From: an uncultured Clostridia bacterium | GTDB taxonomy: Bacteria > Bacillota > Clostridia > Lachnospirales > Lachnospiraceae | Assembly (NCBI GenBank): GCA_946405675.1 | Contig: CAMJIC010000124.1 | Location: 1-7,349 of the forward strand | Reading direction: 5' to 3' | DNA: 7,349 nt | In this document: one piece after another, positions 1-6,349 of the stretch | Layout: each line of letters starts with the position of its first letter | Numbering within the stretch: position 1 is the first letter of the stretch | Notes under the pieces: generated by a model | The model's input: the letters and a program-made list of their open reading frames with translations, nothing else | Database searches by the model: none | Told to the model about the DNA's origin: nothing | Position numbers and translations under genes: made by a program

Positions 1-8
1 GACTCCGT

Positions 9-26
9 CACCGGCTAAAGCCGGTG
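9..26. repeat. GC-rich hairpin downstream of the exonuclease gene
   Basis: CACCGGCT and AGCCGGTG form a perfect inverted repeat around a two-base AA centre (or a 7-bp stem with a TAAA loop). It lies about 80 bases past the stop codon of the minus-strand exonuclease gene. No T-tract follows on either strand, so it is not a classic intrinsic terminator. It may belong to a repeat cut by the window edge, or help stabilise the 3' end of the transcript. The rest of bases 1-106 shows no supportable gene. Confidence 0.45.
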
Positions 27-106
27 CCACCTCATGCCGAATTCCCGCTACGGCTCTATCGTCCGCCTTGCATATGAATCCAATCTGATGTTCTTGATCT
101 CAAAAG

Positions 107-1288
107 TCATTGAGACGGTACACTGGTGCCGGTTCCGGAAACAGCACTTTTCATGAGGGTGCCCAGATAGTCCGTAAGGACGGAAGCGTTCCATGCAATA
201 ACGTCCTTCCACTCAATCCAGAGAATGGGATCCTTATAATAGCGCTGGAAGGTTGGGGCGTGGAATTCCGGCACAGTGGATTCCGGCATATCGGATATTG
301 GAACAGGAAGTTTTGGCGGATCGGACACTGGCGCGGCGGATTCCGGCGCAAGGGGGATGAAAAGCCCCCTTTTTTTCGTATAACAGTTCTGCGCCCGGGC
401 CTTTTCCCGGTGCGAGGGTGCAACGAAAGAGGCTACGCTTTTGTGGATCGCCATATCTTCCGCAGGAAGGTAATAATAATTCCGATAGTCCGGGAAAAAA
501 TGGTACAGACATCCCGGAAGCGGCCGGAGTGACAGGATCATATCTTTCCCGCGGATGGAGACCGTGCATTGTTCGCAAAAAGATGCTTCCAAAGGCTTCG
601 GAACCGGAACCTTCAGCCGGATGCCGGCCTCGATTCCAGGAGCATCTTCGTCAATGCGGATCTTCATCTGTCCAGGACTTTCCATGGCAGCCGGGTAGGC
701 GAGCAGCTTTGTCATGGCAAGCATGCCCAGCACATCCTCATAATTATGCAAAAAGAGAGAATCCAGCGCCGCCGAAGGATCGTCGCACCTGTGATCCCTG
801 ACTGACCGGTATACGTCTATGAGTTCCCCTCCGTTATAGGGATCCTCCCGCGGGATCTGAAGGAACTGTTCCACAGACTTCTGATTCAATCGGGTCAGGC
901 CAAGGCACTTTCTGAACGGTCTGATCTGCCGGTAGAGATCAACCGTGCCGCAGCCGGCAAAAGGATCTCCCAGACCATGCTGCGCATACTTTTCGCGCAG
1001 ATAGGGAATGTCAAAACGGTCTCCATTGAACGCGATGATCGTGTCATATCTTTTCAGCACAGCCTGAAACTGCTCCAGAAGAAGCGCCTCCTCGTCCTGT
1101 GACTGCGCCATGATCTGCGTAATGGTCCAGTCAGATTCCCTGCTGGCCCATCCGATCATATAAAGCCCGGACGTGGATGCGCGAAAACCGGTGGTTTCAA
1201 TATCAAAGTAAATGACCCTGCCCGGGTCAAGCCCGAAAGCCTCCAGATATTCCGAAGGGCAATCTGCGTGATGTATCCTTGTCTTCAT
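107..1288 (-). CDS. YprB-like RNase H-fold DEDD exonuclease
   Basis: Predicted 393-residue cytoplasmic 3'-5' exonuclease of the RNase H-like YprB family (DnaQ-like fold); its natural substrate is not known to me. The DEDD metal-binding motifs are visible: Exo I with D29 and E31 (YFDIETTGF), Exo II with FNGDRFDIPY at 87-96 (D93), and Exo III with HNYEDV at 181-186 (D185). The nuclease domain covers roughly 20-195. The C-terminal half is clostridial-type and less conserved, with a proline-rich linker near 313-346 and a short tail rich in W and Y. I chose the ATG at 1286-1288 because it puts about 28 residues before the first catalytic Asp, as I recall for relatives. The frame stays open to 1597, but the extra 103 codons pass through a palindromic repeat and a promoter, so I regard them as non-coding. 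No strong ribosome binding site precedes this ATG (only GGTGG). Confidence 0.85.
   Translation of the reverse strand: MKTRIHHADCPSEYLEAFGLDPGRVIYFDIETTGFRASTSGLYMIGWASRESDWTITQIMAQSQDEEALLLEQFQAVLKRYDTIIAFNGDRFDIPYLREKYAQHGLGDPFAGCGTVDLYRQIRPFRKCLGLTRLNQKSVEQFLQIPREDPYNGGELIDVYRSVRDHRCDDPSAALDSLFLHNYEDVLGMLAMTKLLAYPAAMESPGQMKIRIDEDAPGIEAGIRLKVPVPKPLEASFCEQCTVSIRGKDMILSLRPLPGCLYHFFPDYRNYYYLPAEDMAIHKSVASFVAPSHREKARAQNCYTKKRGLFIPLAPESAAPVSDPPKLPVPISDMPESTVPEFHAPTFQRYYKDPILWIEWKDVIAWNASVLTDYLGTLMKSAVSGTGTSVPSQ
350..376 (+). terminator. Terminator-like hairpin antisense to the exonuclease gene
   Basis: AAGGGGG (350-356) pairs with CCCCCTT (365-371) around an 8-base loop, and the T run continues to 376. 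This is the shape of an intrinsic terminator on the plus strand, inside the 3' part of the minus-strand exonuclease gene. It could stop antisense transcription. It could equally be chance, because the same bases encode a Lys-Lys-Arg-Gly stretch and nearby Pro codons of the protein. Confidence 0.25.
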
Positions 1289-1295
1289 GCCACCG

Positions 1296-1324
1296 ATCGT
1301 AACACGGATCCGGACATTTGGCAA
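1296..1324 (-). promoter_or_regulatory. Promoter of the exonuclease gene
   Basis: Read on the minus strand, TTGCCA (1319-1324; 5 of 6 to TTGACA) is separated by exactly 17 bases from TACGAT (1296-1301; 4 of 6 to TATAAT). The -10 is preceded by TGT, forming an extended -10. Only seven bases lie between the -10 and the ATG at 1288, so transcription should begin at or next to the start codon and the mRNA would be leaderless or nearly so. Confidence 0.45.
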
Positions 1325-1350
1325 AGCGAGTATGATGAAGGCGAAAACCA

Positions 1351-1541
1351 GCCAGGCTGCTTCCATTGCCCTGCCGGTCAGGCCATGGATTGCGTCGGAG
1401 GGCCGCTCGCGCTTATGTCCTCGCGTAGCGGTACTAAGCTCATGCTGCGCCTTTGGCTTGCATTCGCTAAGTACCGACGCTGCGGATGCCCTCCTCGTGC
1501 AATCCATGGCCTGCCCGGCAGGGCAATGGAAGCAGCCTGGC
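1351..1541. repeat. 191-bp palindromic element with 43-bp arms
   Basis: The left arm (1351-1393) and right arm (1499-1541) are reverse complements over 43 bases with a single mismatch (T1378 against C1514). Pairing continues inward with interruptions: GGAGGGC (1397-1403) with GCCCTCC (1488-1494), CGGTACT (1429-1435) with AGTACCG (1470-1476), AGC (1437-1439) with GCT (1466-1468), ATGC (1442-1445) with GCAT (1460-1463), and a GCC-TTT-GGC tip. The whole unit could fold as one long hairpin. It lies in the divergent intergenic region between two outward-facing promoters and encodes no recognisable protein. No flanking target duplication is evident. It looks like an intergenic palindromic repeat or a MITE-like non-autonomous element; copy number in the genome would decide. 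Confidence 0.8.
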
Positions 1542-1575
1542 GGGGCAGGTGTGATTTGCAATGGAATGAAAGGTC

Positions 1576-1604
1576 TTGATTCCGGACGTTGCGTCAACTA
1601 TCAT
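1576..1604 (+). promoter_or_regulatory. Promoter of the nucleotidyltransferase gene
   Basis: TTGATT (1576-1581; 4 of 6 to TTGACA) and TATCAT (1599-1604; 5 of 6 to TATAAT) are separated by 17 bases. Transcription would start near 1611, giving a leader of about 35 bases that carries the AGGAGG site at 1631. The -35 box begins 35 bases to the right of the palindromic element, so the element should not be part of this transcript. Confidence 0.55.
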
Positions 1605-1630
1605 GGATAAGGAGCAAAACTCTGCTTGCA

Positions 1631-1636
1631 AGGAGG
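1631..1636 (+). promoter_or_regulatory. Ribosome binding site choosing the 1646 start
   Basis: A perfect AGGAGG. The ATG at 1640 is only three bases away, while the ATG at 1646 is nine bases away and leads directly into the conserved beta strand of the nucleotidyltransferase. The site therefore favours 1646 over 1640, and rules out the upstream in-frame ATG at 1589, which lies within the promoter. Confidence 0.7.
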
Positions 1637-1645
1637 AAAATGGAT

Positions 1646-2563
1646 ATGAATAAACCGGTTCTGGTAATCATGGCAGCGGGAATGGGCAGTCGTTACGGCG
1701 GACTGAAGCAGATCGATCCGGTCGATGAACAAGGGCATATCATCATGGATTTTTCGATTTATGATGCACGTCGTGCAGGCTTTGAAGAGGTCATTTTTAT
1801 TATCAAGAGGGAAAATGAGCAGTTGTTCCGCGAGGCGATCGGCGACAGGATCAGCAAGACGATGAAGGTTCACTATGTGTTTCAGGAGATCGAGGATCTT
1901 CCGGAGGGATTCGCGCCTCCGAAGGGACGCGTGAAACCGTGGGGGACGGGGCATGCGGTCCTGAGTGCCAGGAATGTGATCCATGGGCCTTTTGCCGTGA
2001 TCAACGCAGATGATTATTATGGGCCGGAGGCGTTCCGCCTGGTTTATGAGTTTCTGACAAGGCCTCAGGAGGATGGCTGCTGTGGCACGTATGTGATGGC
2101 CGGATACCTTTTGAAGAATACGCTGACAGACCATGGATCGGTTGCCAGGGGAGTGTGCAGCACGGATGCGTCCGGCAGCCTGACCTCCATCACGGAGCGC
2201 ACGAAGATCATCCGTACGACGGAGGGGGCGGCTTATTCAGAGGATGATGGGAAAACCTGGACTGCATTGGATCCGGACAGCGTGGTTTCGATGAATATGT
2301 GGGGATTTCCGGAATCCTTCATGAAGGAACTGAAGGAGCGTTTTCCGCAGTTTCTGGAGAGTGGGCTGAAGGAAAATCCTGAAAAATGCGAGTATTTCCT
2401 GCCATTTGTGGTCAATGACCTGATGGAAGAGGGGAAGGCCGGCGTAAAGGTATTTACCGTGCATGATGTCTGGCATGGAGTGACCTATGCAGAGGATAAG
2501 CAGGAGGTCGTGGCAGCGATGCAGGAGCTGAAGCTTGCGGGGATATACCCTGAGACGTTCTGA
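1646..2563 (+). CDS. NDP-sugar-type nucleotidyltransferase
   Basis: Predicted 305-residue cytoplasmic nucleotidyltransferase with a Rossmann-like NTP_transferase fold, which joins a nucleoside triphosphate to a phosphorylated sugar to give an activated sugar. The specific nucleotide and sugar cannot be read from the sequence. The N-terminal signature MAAGMGSRYGGLKQ (9-22) is the NTP-binding loop, with R16 and K21 as likely phosphate ligands. PWGTGHA (98-104) matches the nucleotide-contacting segment, and INADDYYG (119-126) carries the metal-binding Asp, probably D122. Further conserved-looking blocks are HGSVARG (163-169), ERTKI (184-188), SMNMWGF (215-221) and a C-terminal VTYAEDKQEV. Length suits the family. 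It has its own promoter and ribosome binding site and is divergent from the exonuclease gene. No clear terminator follows, so read-through into the next gene is possible. Confidence 0.85.
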   Translation: MNKPVLVIMAAGMGSRYGGLKQIDPVDEQGHIIMDFSIYDARRAGFEEVIFIIKRENEQLFREAIGDRISKTMKVHYVFQEIEDLPEGFAPPKGRVKPWGTGHAVLSARNVIHGPFAVINADDYYGPEAFRLVYEFLTRPQEDGCCGTYVMAGYLLKNTLTDHGSVARGVCSTDASGSLTSITERTKIIRTTEGAAYSEDDGKTWTALDPDSVVSMNMWGFPESFMKELKERFPQFLESGLKENPEKCEYFLPFVVNDLMEEGKAGVKVFTVHDVWHGVTYAEDKQEVVAAMQELKLAGIYPETF

Positions 2564-2594
2564 TGCGCATTCTGATACGCATGATGGAAATCGT

Positions 2595-2624
2595 TTGTCC
2601 ATTCGTCCATGCAGGATGTATTAT
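2595..2624 (+). promoter_or_regulatory. Candidate promoter of the Nnr gene
   Basis: TTGTCC (2595-2600; 4 of 6 to TTGACA) and TATTAT (2619-2624; 5 of 6 to TATAAT) are separated by 18 bases within the 186-bp spacer. A start near 2631 would give a leader of about 120 bases containing the two imperfect repeat copies. Read-through from the upstream gene remains an alternative. Confidence 0.4.
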
Positions 2625-2681
2625 CATAGGCTGCGTATCCTGTTTCGGGTGTTTGCAAAGAGCTGCAGCATTAATAGAGAA

Positions 2682-2734
2682 GGGATCGCTCAGATTCGGG
2701 AATGTAAGGAGAGGGATCGTCAGGATTCGGAAAT
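2682..2734. repeat. Two imperfect direct repeats upstream of the Nnr gene
   Basis: GGGATCGCTCAGATTCGGGA (2682-2701) recurs as GGGATCGTCAGGATTCGGAA (2713-2732), with similarity to 2703 and 2734. The copies start 31 bases apart and differ by a shifted base and one substitution. They end four bases before the ribosome binding site. They may be a local duplication or a paired binding site; no known regulator motif is recognised. Confidence 0.5.
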
Positions 2735-2749
2735 CACAGGAGGTGGGGA

Positions 2750-4258
2750 ATGAGGTATCTGTTGAACGCGGAGCAGATGGCGGCATGCGACAAGGCGACG
2801 ATCGGACACTTTAAGGTTCCTTCCATTGTTTTGATGGAACGGGCGGCCATGGCCGTGAGGGACGTGGTGCTGGAGCGTTTTCCCGATGCGCGGAGAATCC
2901 TGGTGATCTGCGGAAGCGGGAACAACGGCGGGGACGGATATGCGGCGGCAAGGCTTTTGAACCTTGCCGGAAGATGTGCGGATGTTCTGTTTGTGGGCAA
3001 GCATGACCGCAGAACCCCGGAGTGCAGCCTGGAAGCGGAGATTTTTCAAAGATACGGCGGCAGGGAGCTTCCGGACGAGGCTTCGCTCAAGGGATATGAC
3101 CTGATCCTGGATGCCCTGTTCGGGATCGGCCTGAAAACGGAGATCATCGGACGCTATGCGGATGTGATCGGTGCCGTAAACCGGGTGGATACGCCTGTGA
3201 TGGCAGTTGACATGCCTTCCGGTGTCAGCGCCTCGTCCGGCCAGATCCTGGGATGTGCGGTTCAGGCAGACCTGACTGTGACCATGCAGTATGAAAAGCT
3301 TGGCCAGATGCTGTATCCCGGTGCCGCTATGTGCGGAGAGATCCTCGTGAAGGATGTGGGGATTACGGATGCGTGTGTGAAATGGGAAAGCGAGCCGGTG
3401 TATGCGCTGGAGAAGACGGATCTACGCGACCTTTTGCCGCGCCGCCGCCCGGATGCACATAAGGGCACCTATGGAAAACTGCTCCTGGCTGCCGGTTCAG
3501 AAGGGATGGCCGGGGCTGCATATCTTTCAGGGGGCGCCGCGCTTCGCAGCGGGTGCGGCCTTGTCCGCATTCTGTCAGACCAGGAGAACCGGACAGTGCT
3601 TCAGAGCACGCTGCCGGAAGCACTCTTTGCGCCGTGGACAAAGGAAACGGATCTTTCCGCTCACCTTGCCTGGGCGGATGCGGTTGCGATCGGCCCTGGC
3701 CTTGGCCAGAGTTCGCAAAGCCATGCGCTTGTCGAGGGAATCCTTTCCGGCTGGAAGGGACCCATCGTGATAGATGCAGACGCATTGAACCTGATCGCTG
3801 CTGACGCGGGGCTTTCCAGACTTTTGCCTCCTCGAGCGGTCCTTACGCCCCATCCGGGAGAGATGAGCAGGCTGTCATCGCTGTTCCTGGATAAGGCATG
3901 GTCTGCGGGGCAGGTTCAGGCCGACCCGATTCAAATGGCGTTTTCCTGCCAGGAGAAGCTTGGCTGTGTATGTGTACTGAAAGGCGCAAGGACCGTTATC
4001 GCGGATATGGATCAGGCGTGGCTCAATCCTTATGGAAATGAAGGGATGGCGCAGGGAGGAAGCGGGGATGTCCTGACAGGGATCATCGGAGGCCTGCTTG
4101 CCCAGGGGGCGGATCCGGCGGATGCTGCAAAGGCCGGAGTGCTTCTTCACGCGCTTGCAGGCGACCTTGCCGCAAATGCACTTAGTACACGCGCCATGAA
4201 AGCAGGGGATCTCATTTCCTTCCTTCCGGAGGTTCTGGTGCAATGTCCGTCAATGTGA
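2750..4258 (+). CDS. nnr: Bifunctional NAD(P)H-hydrate epimerase/dehydratase
   Basis: A 502-residue cytoplasmic repair enzyme that restores damaged, hydrated NADH and NADPH. Residues about 1-215 are the YjeF_N epimerase domain, which interconverts the R and S forms of NAD(P)HX. It shows GSGNNGGDG (55-63), the LDALFGIGL block (120-128, with D121) and DMPSGV (154-159). Residues about 225-495 are the ribokinase-like YjeF_C dehydratase, which in bacteria uses ADP to dehydrate S-NAD(P)HX. It shows HKGTYGK (237-243), IGPGLG (314-319), IDADALN (341-347), LTPHPGE (365-371), LKGA (410-413) and the nucleotide/catalytic motif AQGGSGDVLTG (434-444), with likely catalytic D440. Both domains look complete and the length is usual for the fused protein. 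AGGAGG (2738-2743) lies six bases before the ATG. The neighbouring genes are not functionally linked in an obvious way. Confidence 0.95.
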   Translation: MRYLLNAEQMAACDKATIGHFKVPSIVLMERAAMAVRDVVLERFPDARRILVICGSGNNGGDGYAAARLLNLAGRCADVLFVGKHDRRTPECSLEAEIFQRYGGRELPDEASLKGYDLILDALFGIGLKTEIIGRYADVIGAVNRVDTPVMAVDMPSGVSASSGQILGCAVQADLTVTMQYEKLGQMLYPGAAMCGEILVKDVGITDACVKWESEPVYALEKTDLRDLLPRRRPDAHKGTYGKLLLAAGSEGMAGAAYLSGGAALRSGCGLVRILSDQENRTVLQSTLPEALFAPWTKETDLSAHLAWADAVAIGPGLGQSSQSHALVEGILSGWKGPIVIDADALNLIAADAGLSRLLPPRAVLTPHPGEMSRLSSLFLDKAWSAGQVQADPIQMAFSCQEKLGCVCVLKGARTVIADMDQAWLNPYGNEGMAQGGSGDVLTGIIGGLLAQGADPADAAKAGVLLHALAGDLAANALSTRAMKAGDLISFLPEVLVQCPSM

Positions 4259-4261
4259 CGG
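4247..4261 (+). other. Hairpin overlapping the Nnr stop codon
   Basis: CCGTCA (4247-4252) and TGACGG (4256-4261) form a perfect 6-bp stem with a three-base loop that includes the stop codon. Only TTT follows directly; a separate run of seven T lies near 4283-4289 without a strong stem of its own. It may be a weak terminator or a 3'-end stabiliser. Confidence 0.3.
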
Positions 4262-4337
4262 TTTACAATGGTGAAAGCAGCCTTTTTTTCTATGGAAAAG
4301 GAACAAGTATCAATACATTTCTCCATGCTGAGTGGTC

Positions 4338-4343
4338 TATAAT
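4338..4343 (+). promoter_or_regulatory. -10 box of the amylosucrase-dGTPase unit
   Basis: A perfect TATAAT in a locally AT-rich spacer. No good -35 lies at 16-18 bases (ACATTT at 4315-4320 is the 17-base position), so the promoter may be weak or depend on an activator. Transcription would start near 4350, inside the inverted repeat described separately, and leave a leader of about 128 bases. Confidence 0.5.
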
Positions 4344-4349
4344 GGAGAT

Positions 4350-4366
4350 ATCTGTTCAGCACAGAT
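4350..4366. promoter_or_regulatory. Operator-like inverted repeat at the transcription start
   Basis: ATCTGT (4350-4355) and ACAGAT (4361-4366) are perfect inverted half-sites separated by TCAGC. The site begins seven bases after the perfect -10 box, at the expected +1, which is a classic position for a repressor. It lacks the central CG typical of LacI-family operators and is not a cre consensus, so I do not name a regulator. No regulator gene is present in the window. Confidence 0.4.
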
Positions 4367-4439
4367 CCAAAAGCCCGTATGAAAAGGCAGGATTTGTAAG
4401 TGATTGATCGAAAGACCCTTGGAAAAAATTCAAAAGGAT

Positions 4440-4454
4440 GCCCGGCTGCCGGGC
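4440..4454 (+). other. Leader hairpin just before the ribosome binding site
   Basis: GCCCGG (4440-4445) pairs perfectly with CCGGGC (4449-4454) around a CTG loop. It lies 13 bases before the GAGG of the ribosome binding site of the amylosucrase gene. There is no T-tract, so it is not a terminator. It could shape access to the translation start or stabilise the mRNA 5' end. Confidence 0.4.
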
Positions 4455-4467
4455 CAGAATGTAAAGA

Positions 4468-4471
4468 GAGG
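4468..4471 (+). promoter_or_regulatory. Ribosome binding site choosing the 4478 start
   Basis: GAGG within a purine-rich AGAGAGGAAAG stretch lies six bases before the ATG at 4478. The frame is open from a GTG at 4400, but that start has no comparable site and its 26 extra codons would span the leader hairpin, so 4478 is preferred. Confidence 0.65.
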
Positions 4472-4477
4472 AAAGAC

Positions 4478-6349
4478 ATGACCGTAAGAGAGAACTGGGA
4501 TGAGGTGTTCACGAAACGGCTTTCCAGATGCTACGATGAGATGAAGTGGCTGTATGGGGAACTGTACCATGGGGATGAGAATGCATTTGAGTATTTTCTC
4601 TCGATGCTGTACCGCAATTATTCTGAGCGGAAAGAAGAGCTTCGCAGGCTGGATGAATCCAGGGAAGCGCTTCCTGCATGGTATAAGGATGGCACACTGA
4701 TCGGAATGCTGATGTATACCCAGTGTTTTGCCGGGAATCTGAAGGGGGTGGAGGAGCACCTGGATTATATCAGGGAGTGCGGAGTGAATTACCTCCACCT
4801 GATGCCTCTTCTGCAGAGTCCGGAGGGGCGCAGCGACGGAGGCTATGCCGTATCCGATTTCAGGAGTGTCGATCCTGCGCTTGGAAGCATGGAGGATCTG
4901 GAGGCGCTTGCGGATGCCTGCCATGGGCGGGGCATGAGCCTGTGCCTTGATTTCGTGATGAACCATACCAGCGAGGACCATGAATGGGCAAGGAGAGCGA
5001 GAGCCGGCGAGAAGGAATATCAGGACAGGTACTTTTTCTTTGATAACTGGTCGATCCCGAATGAATTTGAAAAGACGGTTCCCCAGGTCTTTCCTACGAC
5101 AGCTCCGGGGAATTTCTCCTGGTGCGAGGAAGCGGGAAAGGTTGTCATGACAACCTTTTATCCTTACCAGTGGGATCTGAATTACTGGAACCCGACGGTA
5201 TTTAACGACATGACGGATAACATGCTGTACCTGTGCAACAAGGGTGTGGACGTGATTCGTCTCGACGCGGTTCCTTACATCTGGAAGCAGCTTGGGACAC
5301 CCTGCCGCAATCTGATGCAGGTTCATACCCTGGTGCGGATCATGCGGATGGCTGCGGAGGTGGTGTGCCCGGGAACGCTTCTTCTGGGCGAGGTGGTCAT
5401 GGAACCGTCAAAGGTTGTTCCATACTTTGGCTCGGTGGACAAGCCGGAATGCCACATCCTGTATAACGTTACCACGATGGCGACCACCTGGCATACGGTC
5501 GCGACGAAGGATGTGAGGCTGCTCCGGCATCAGCTGGAGACGGTGTTTGCCCTTCCCAGGCAGTATACATTCCTGAATTACCTCAGGTGTCATGACGATA
5601 TCGGCTGGGGGCTGGATTATGGGTTCCTCCGGCAGTTCGGTGTCGATGAGGTGGCACATAAAAAGTTTTTGAATGAGTATTTCCGCGGCATGACATTCCA
5701 GTCGGACGCACGTGGAGAACTGTACAATGATGATCCAAGGCTTGGCGACGCCAGGCTGTGCGGAACGACGGCGAGCCTGTGCGGGATCGAAGCGGCCCTG
5801 TATGAGAGAAATGACGAGAAGCTGGAGAAGGCGCTCAGGCTTGATCTCATGCTGCATGCCTTCCTGTTTACACAGAGCGGGATCCCTGTTCTTTACTCCG
5901 GGGATGAGATCGGCCAGGAGAATGACTATACCTACCATGATGACCCGCTGAAGCGGGAGGATTCCCGTTACCTGCACCGGGGCCGGCTGGACTGGGAGGC
6001 GGCGAAAAAGAGAAAGAATAAAAAGACGGTTCAGGGGCGGCTGTTCCAGTCGATCAGAACTCTGGAGAAGCTGCGCCTGAAGCATCCGGCGTTCAGGGAT
6101 GAGGCGGATGTCTGGATTATTGAGACCTGGAATGACCATGTGCTTGGGATCGGCCGCTATTATGAAGGGGAGAAGCTGATCGCGCTGTTTAACTTCAGCG
6201 ACCACGATGAGACCGCATGGGTGAATGAGCGGGAGGATTACATCGACCTGATCACGGGTGAGAATCGGCCGGCCAGAGGGGTCGGGATCCCGGCAGGCGG
6301 ATTTGCCTGGCTGATGACGGAATTCAGGAAGAAGAAAGCGAGATCGTGA
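4478..6349 (+). CDS. Amylosucrase-family GH13 enzyme
   Basis: A 623-residue protein with no signal peptide, closely resembling amylosucrases, which split sucrose and either release glucose or transfer it to an alpha-1,4-glucan. An N-terminal helical region (about 1-75), as in amylosucrases, precedes the GH13 barrel. Visible active-site positions are SDGGYAV (119-125), DFVMNHTS (158-165, H163), VIRLDAV (259-265; R261 and nucleophile D263), LLGEVV (302-307; acid/base E305), LRCHDDIGW (369-377; H372, D373) and EDSRYLHR (494-501; R497). D120 and R497 match the Asp-Arg pair that closes the sucrose pocket in Neisseria polysaccharea amylosucrase, as I remember it, with matching spacing. A beta-rich C-terminal domain ends the protein. 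Sucrose hydrolase activity, or another alpha-glucosyl transfer, is possible. The stop overlaps the start of the next gene by one base. Confidence 0.85.
   Translation: MTVRENWDEVFTKRLSRCYDEMKWLYGELYHGDENAFEYFLSMLYRNYSERKEELRRLDESREALPAWYKDGTLIGMLMYTQCFAGNLKGVEEHLDYIRECGVNYLHLMPLLQSPEGRSDGGYAVSDFRSVDPALGSMEDLEALADACHGRGMSLCLDFVMNHTSEDHEWARRARAGEKEYQDRYFFFDNWSIPNEFEKTVPQVFPTTAPGNFSWCEEAGKVVMTTFYPYQWDLNYWNPTVFNDMTDNMLYLCNKGVDVIRLDAVPYIWKQLGTPCRNLMQVHTLVRIMRMAAEVVCPGTLLLGEVVMEPSKVVPYFGSVDKPECHILYNVTTMATTWHTVATKDVRLLRHQLETVFALPRQYTFLNYLRCHDDIGWGLDYGFLRQFGVDEVAHKKFLNEYFRGMTFQSDARGELYNDDPRLGDARLCGTTASLCGIEAALYERNDEKLEKALRLDLMLHAFLFTQSGIPVLYSGDEIGQENDYTYHDDPLKREDSRYLHRGRLDWEAAKKRKNKKTVQGRLFQSIRTLEKLRLKHPAFRDEADVWIIETWNDHVLGIGRYYEGEKLIALFNFSDHDETAWVNEREDYIDLITGENRPARGVGIPAGGFAWLMTEFRKKKARS

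Noticed and set aside
110..801. Plus-strand open frames opposite the exonuclease gene.
   Set aside because: They are antisense shadows of a gene with clear catalytic motifs; their sequences are low-complexity and resemble no family.
1351..1541. The palindrome as an insertion sequence.
   Set aside because: It is too short for a transposase, encodes none, and shows no obvious target duplication; repeat or MITE-like element is the most that can be claimed.
1268..1610. Two plus-strand open frames of just over 100 residues in the divergent spacer.
   Set aside because: They are reading frames through the palindromic element, with no ribosome binding sites and no recognisable domain.
2563..2814. 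An 83-residue Cys-containing, partly hydrophobic open frame whose ATG overlaps the stop of the nucleotidyltransferase gene.
   Set aside because: It has no ribosome binding site, spans the candidate promoter and repeats, and overlaps the well-supported Nnr gene by 65 bases. The composition is not convincing beyond the overlap start.
4262..4290. TTTACA as a second -35 box before the amylosucrase gene.
   Set aside because: The position 17 bases downstream is a T run and gives no -10 match.
4430..6205. Long minus-strand open frames opposite the amylosucrase-family gene.
   Set aside because: They mirror the codon pattern of the plus-strand enzyme and show no domain of their own.
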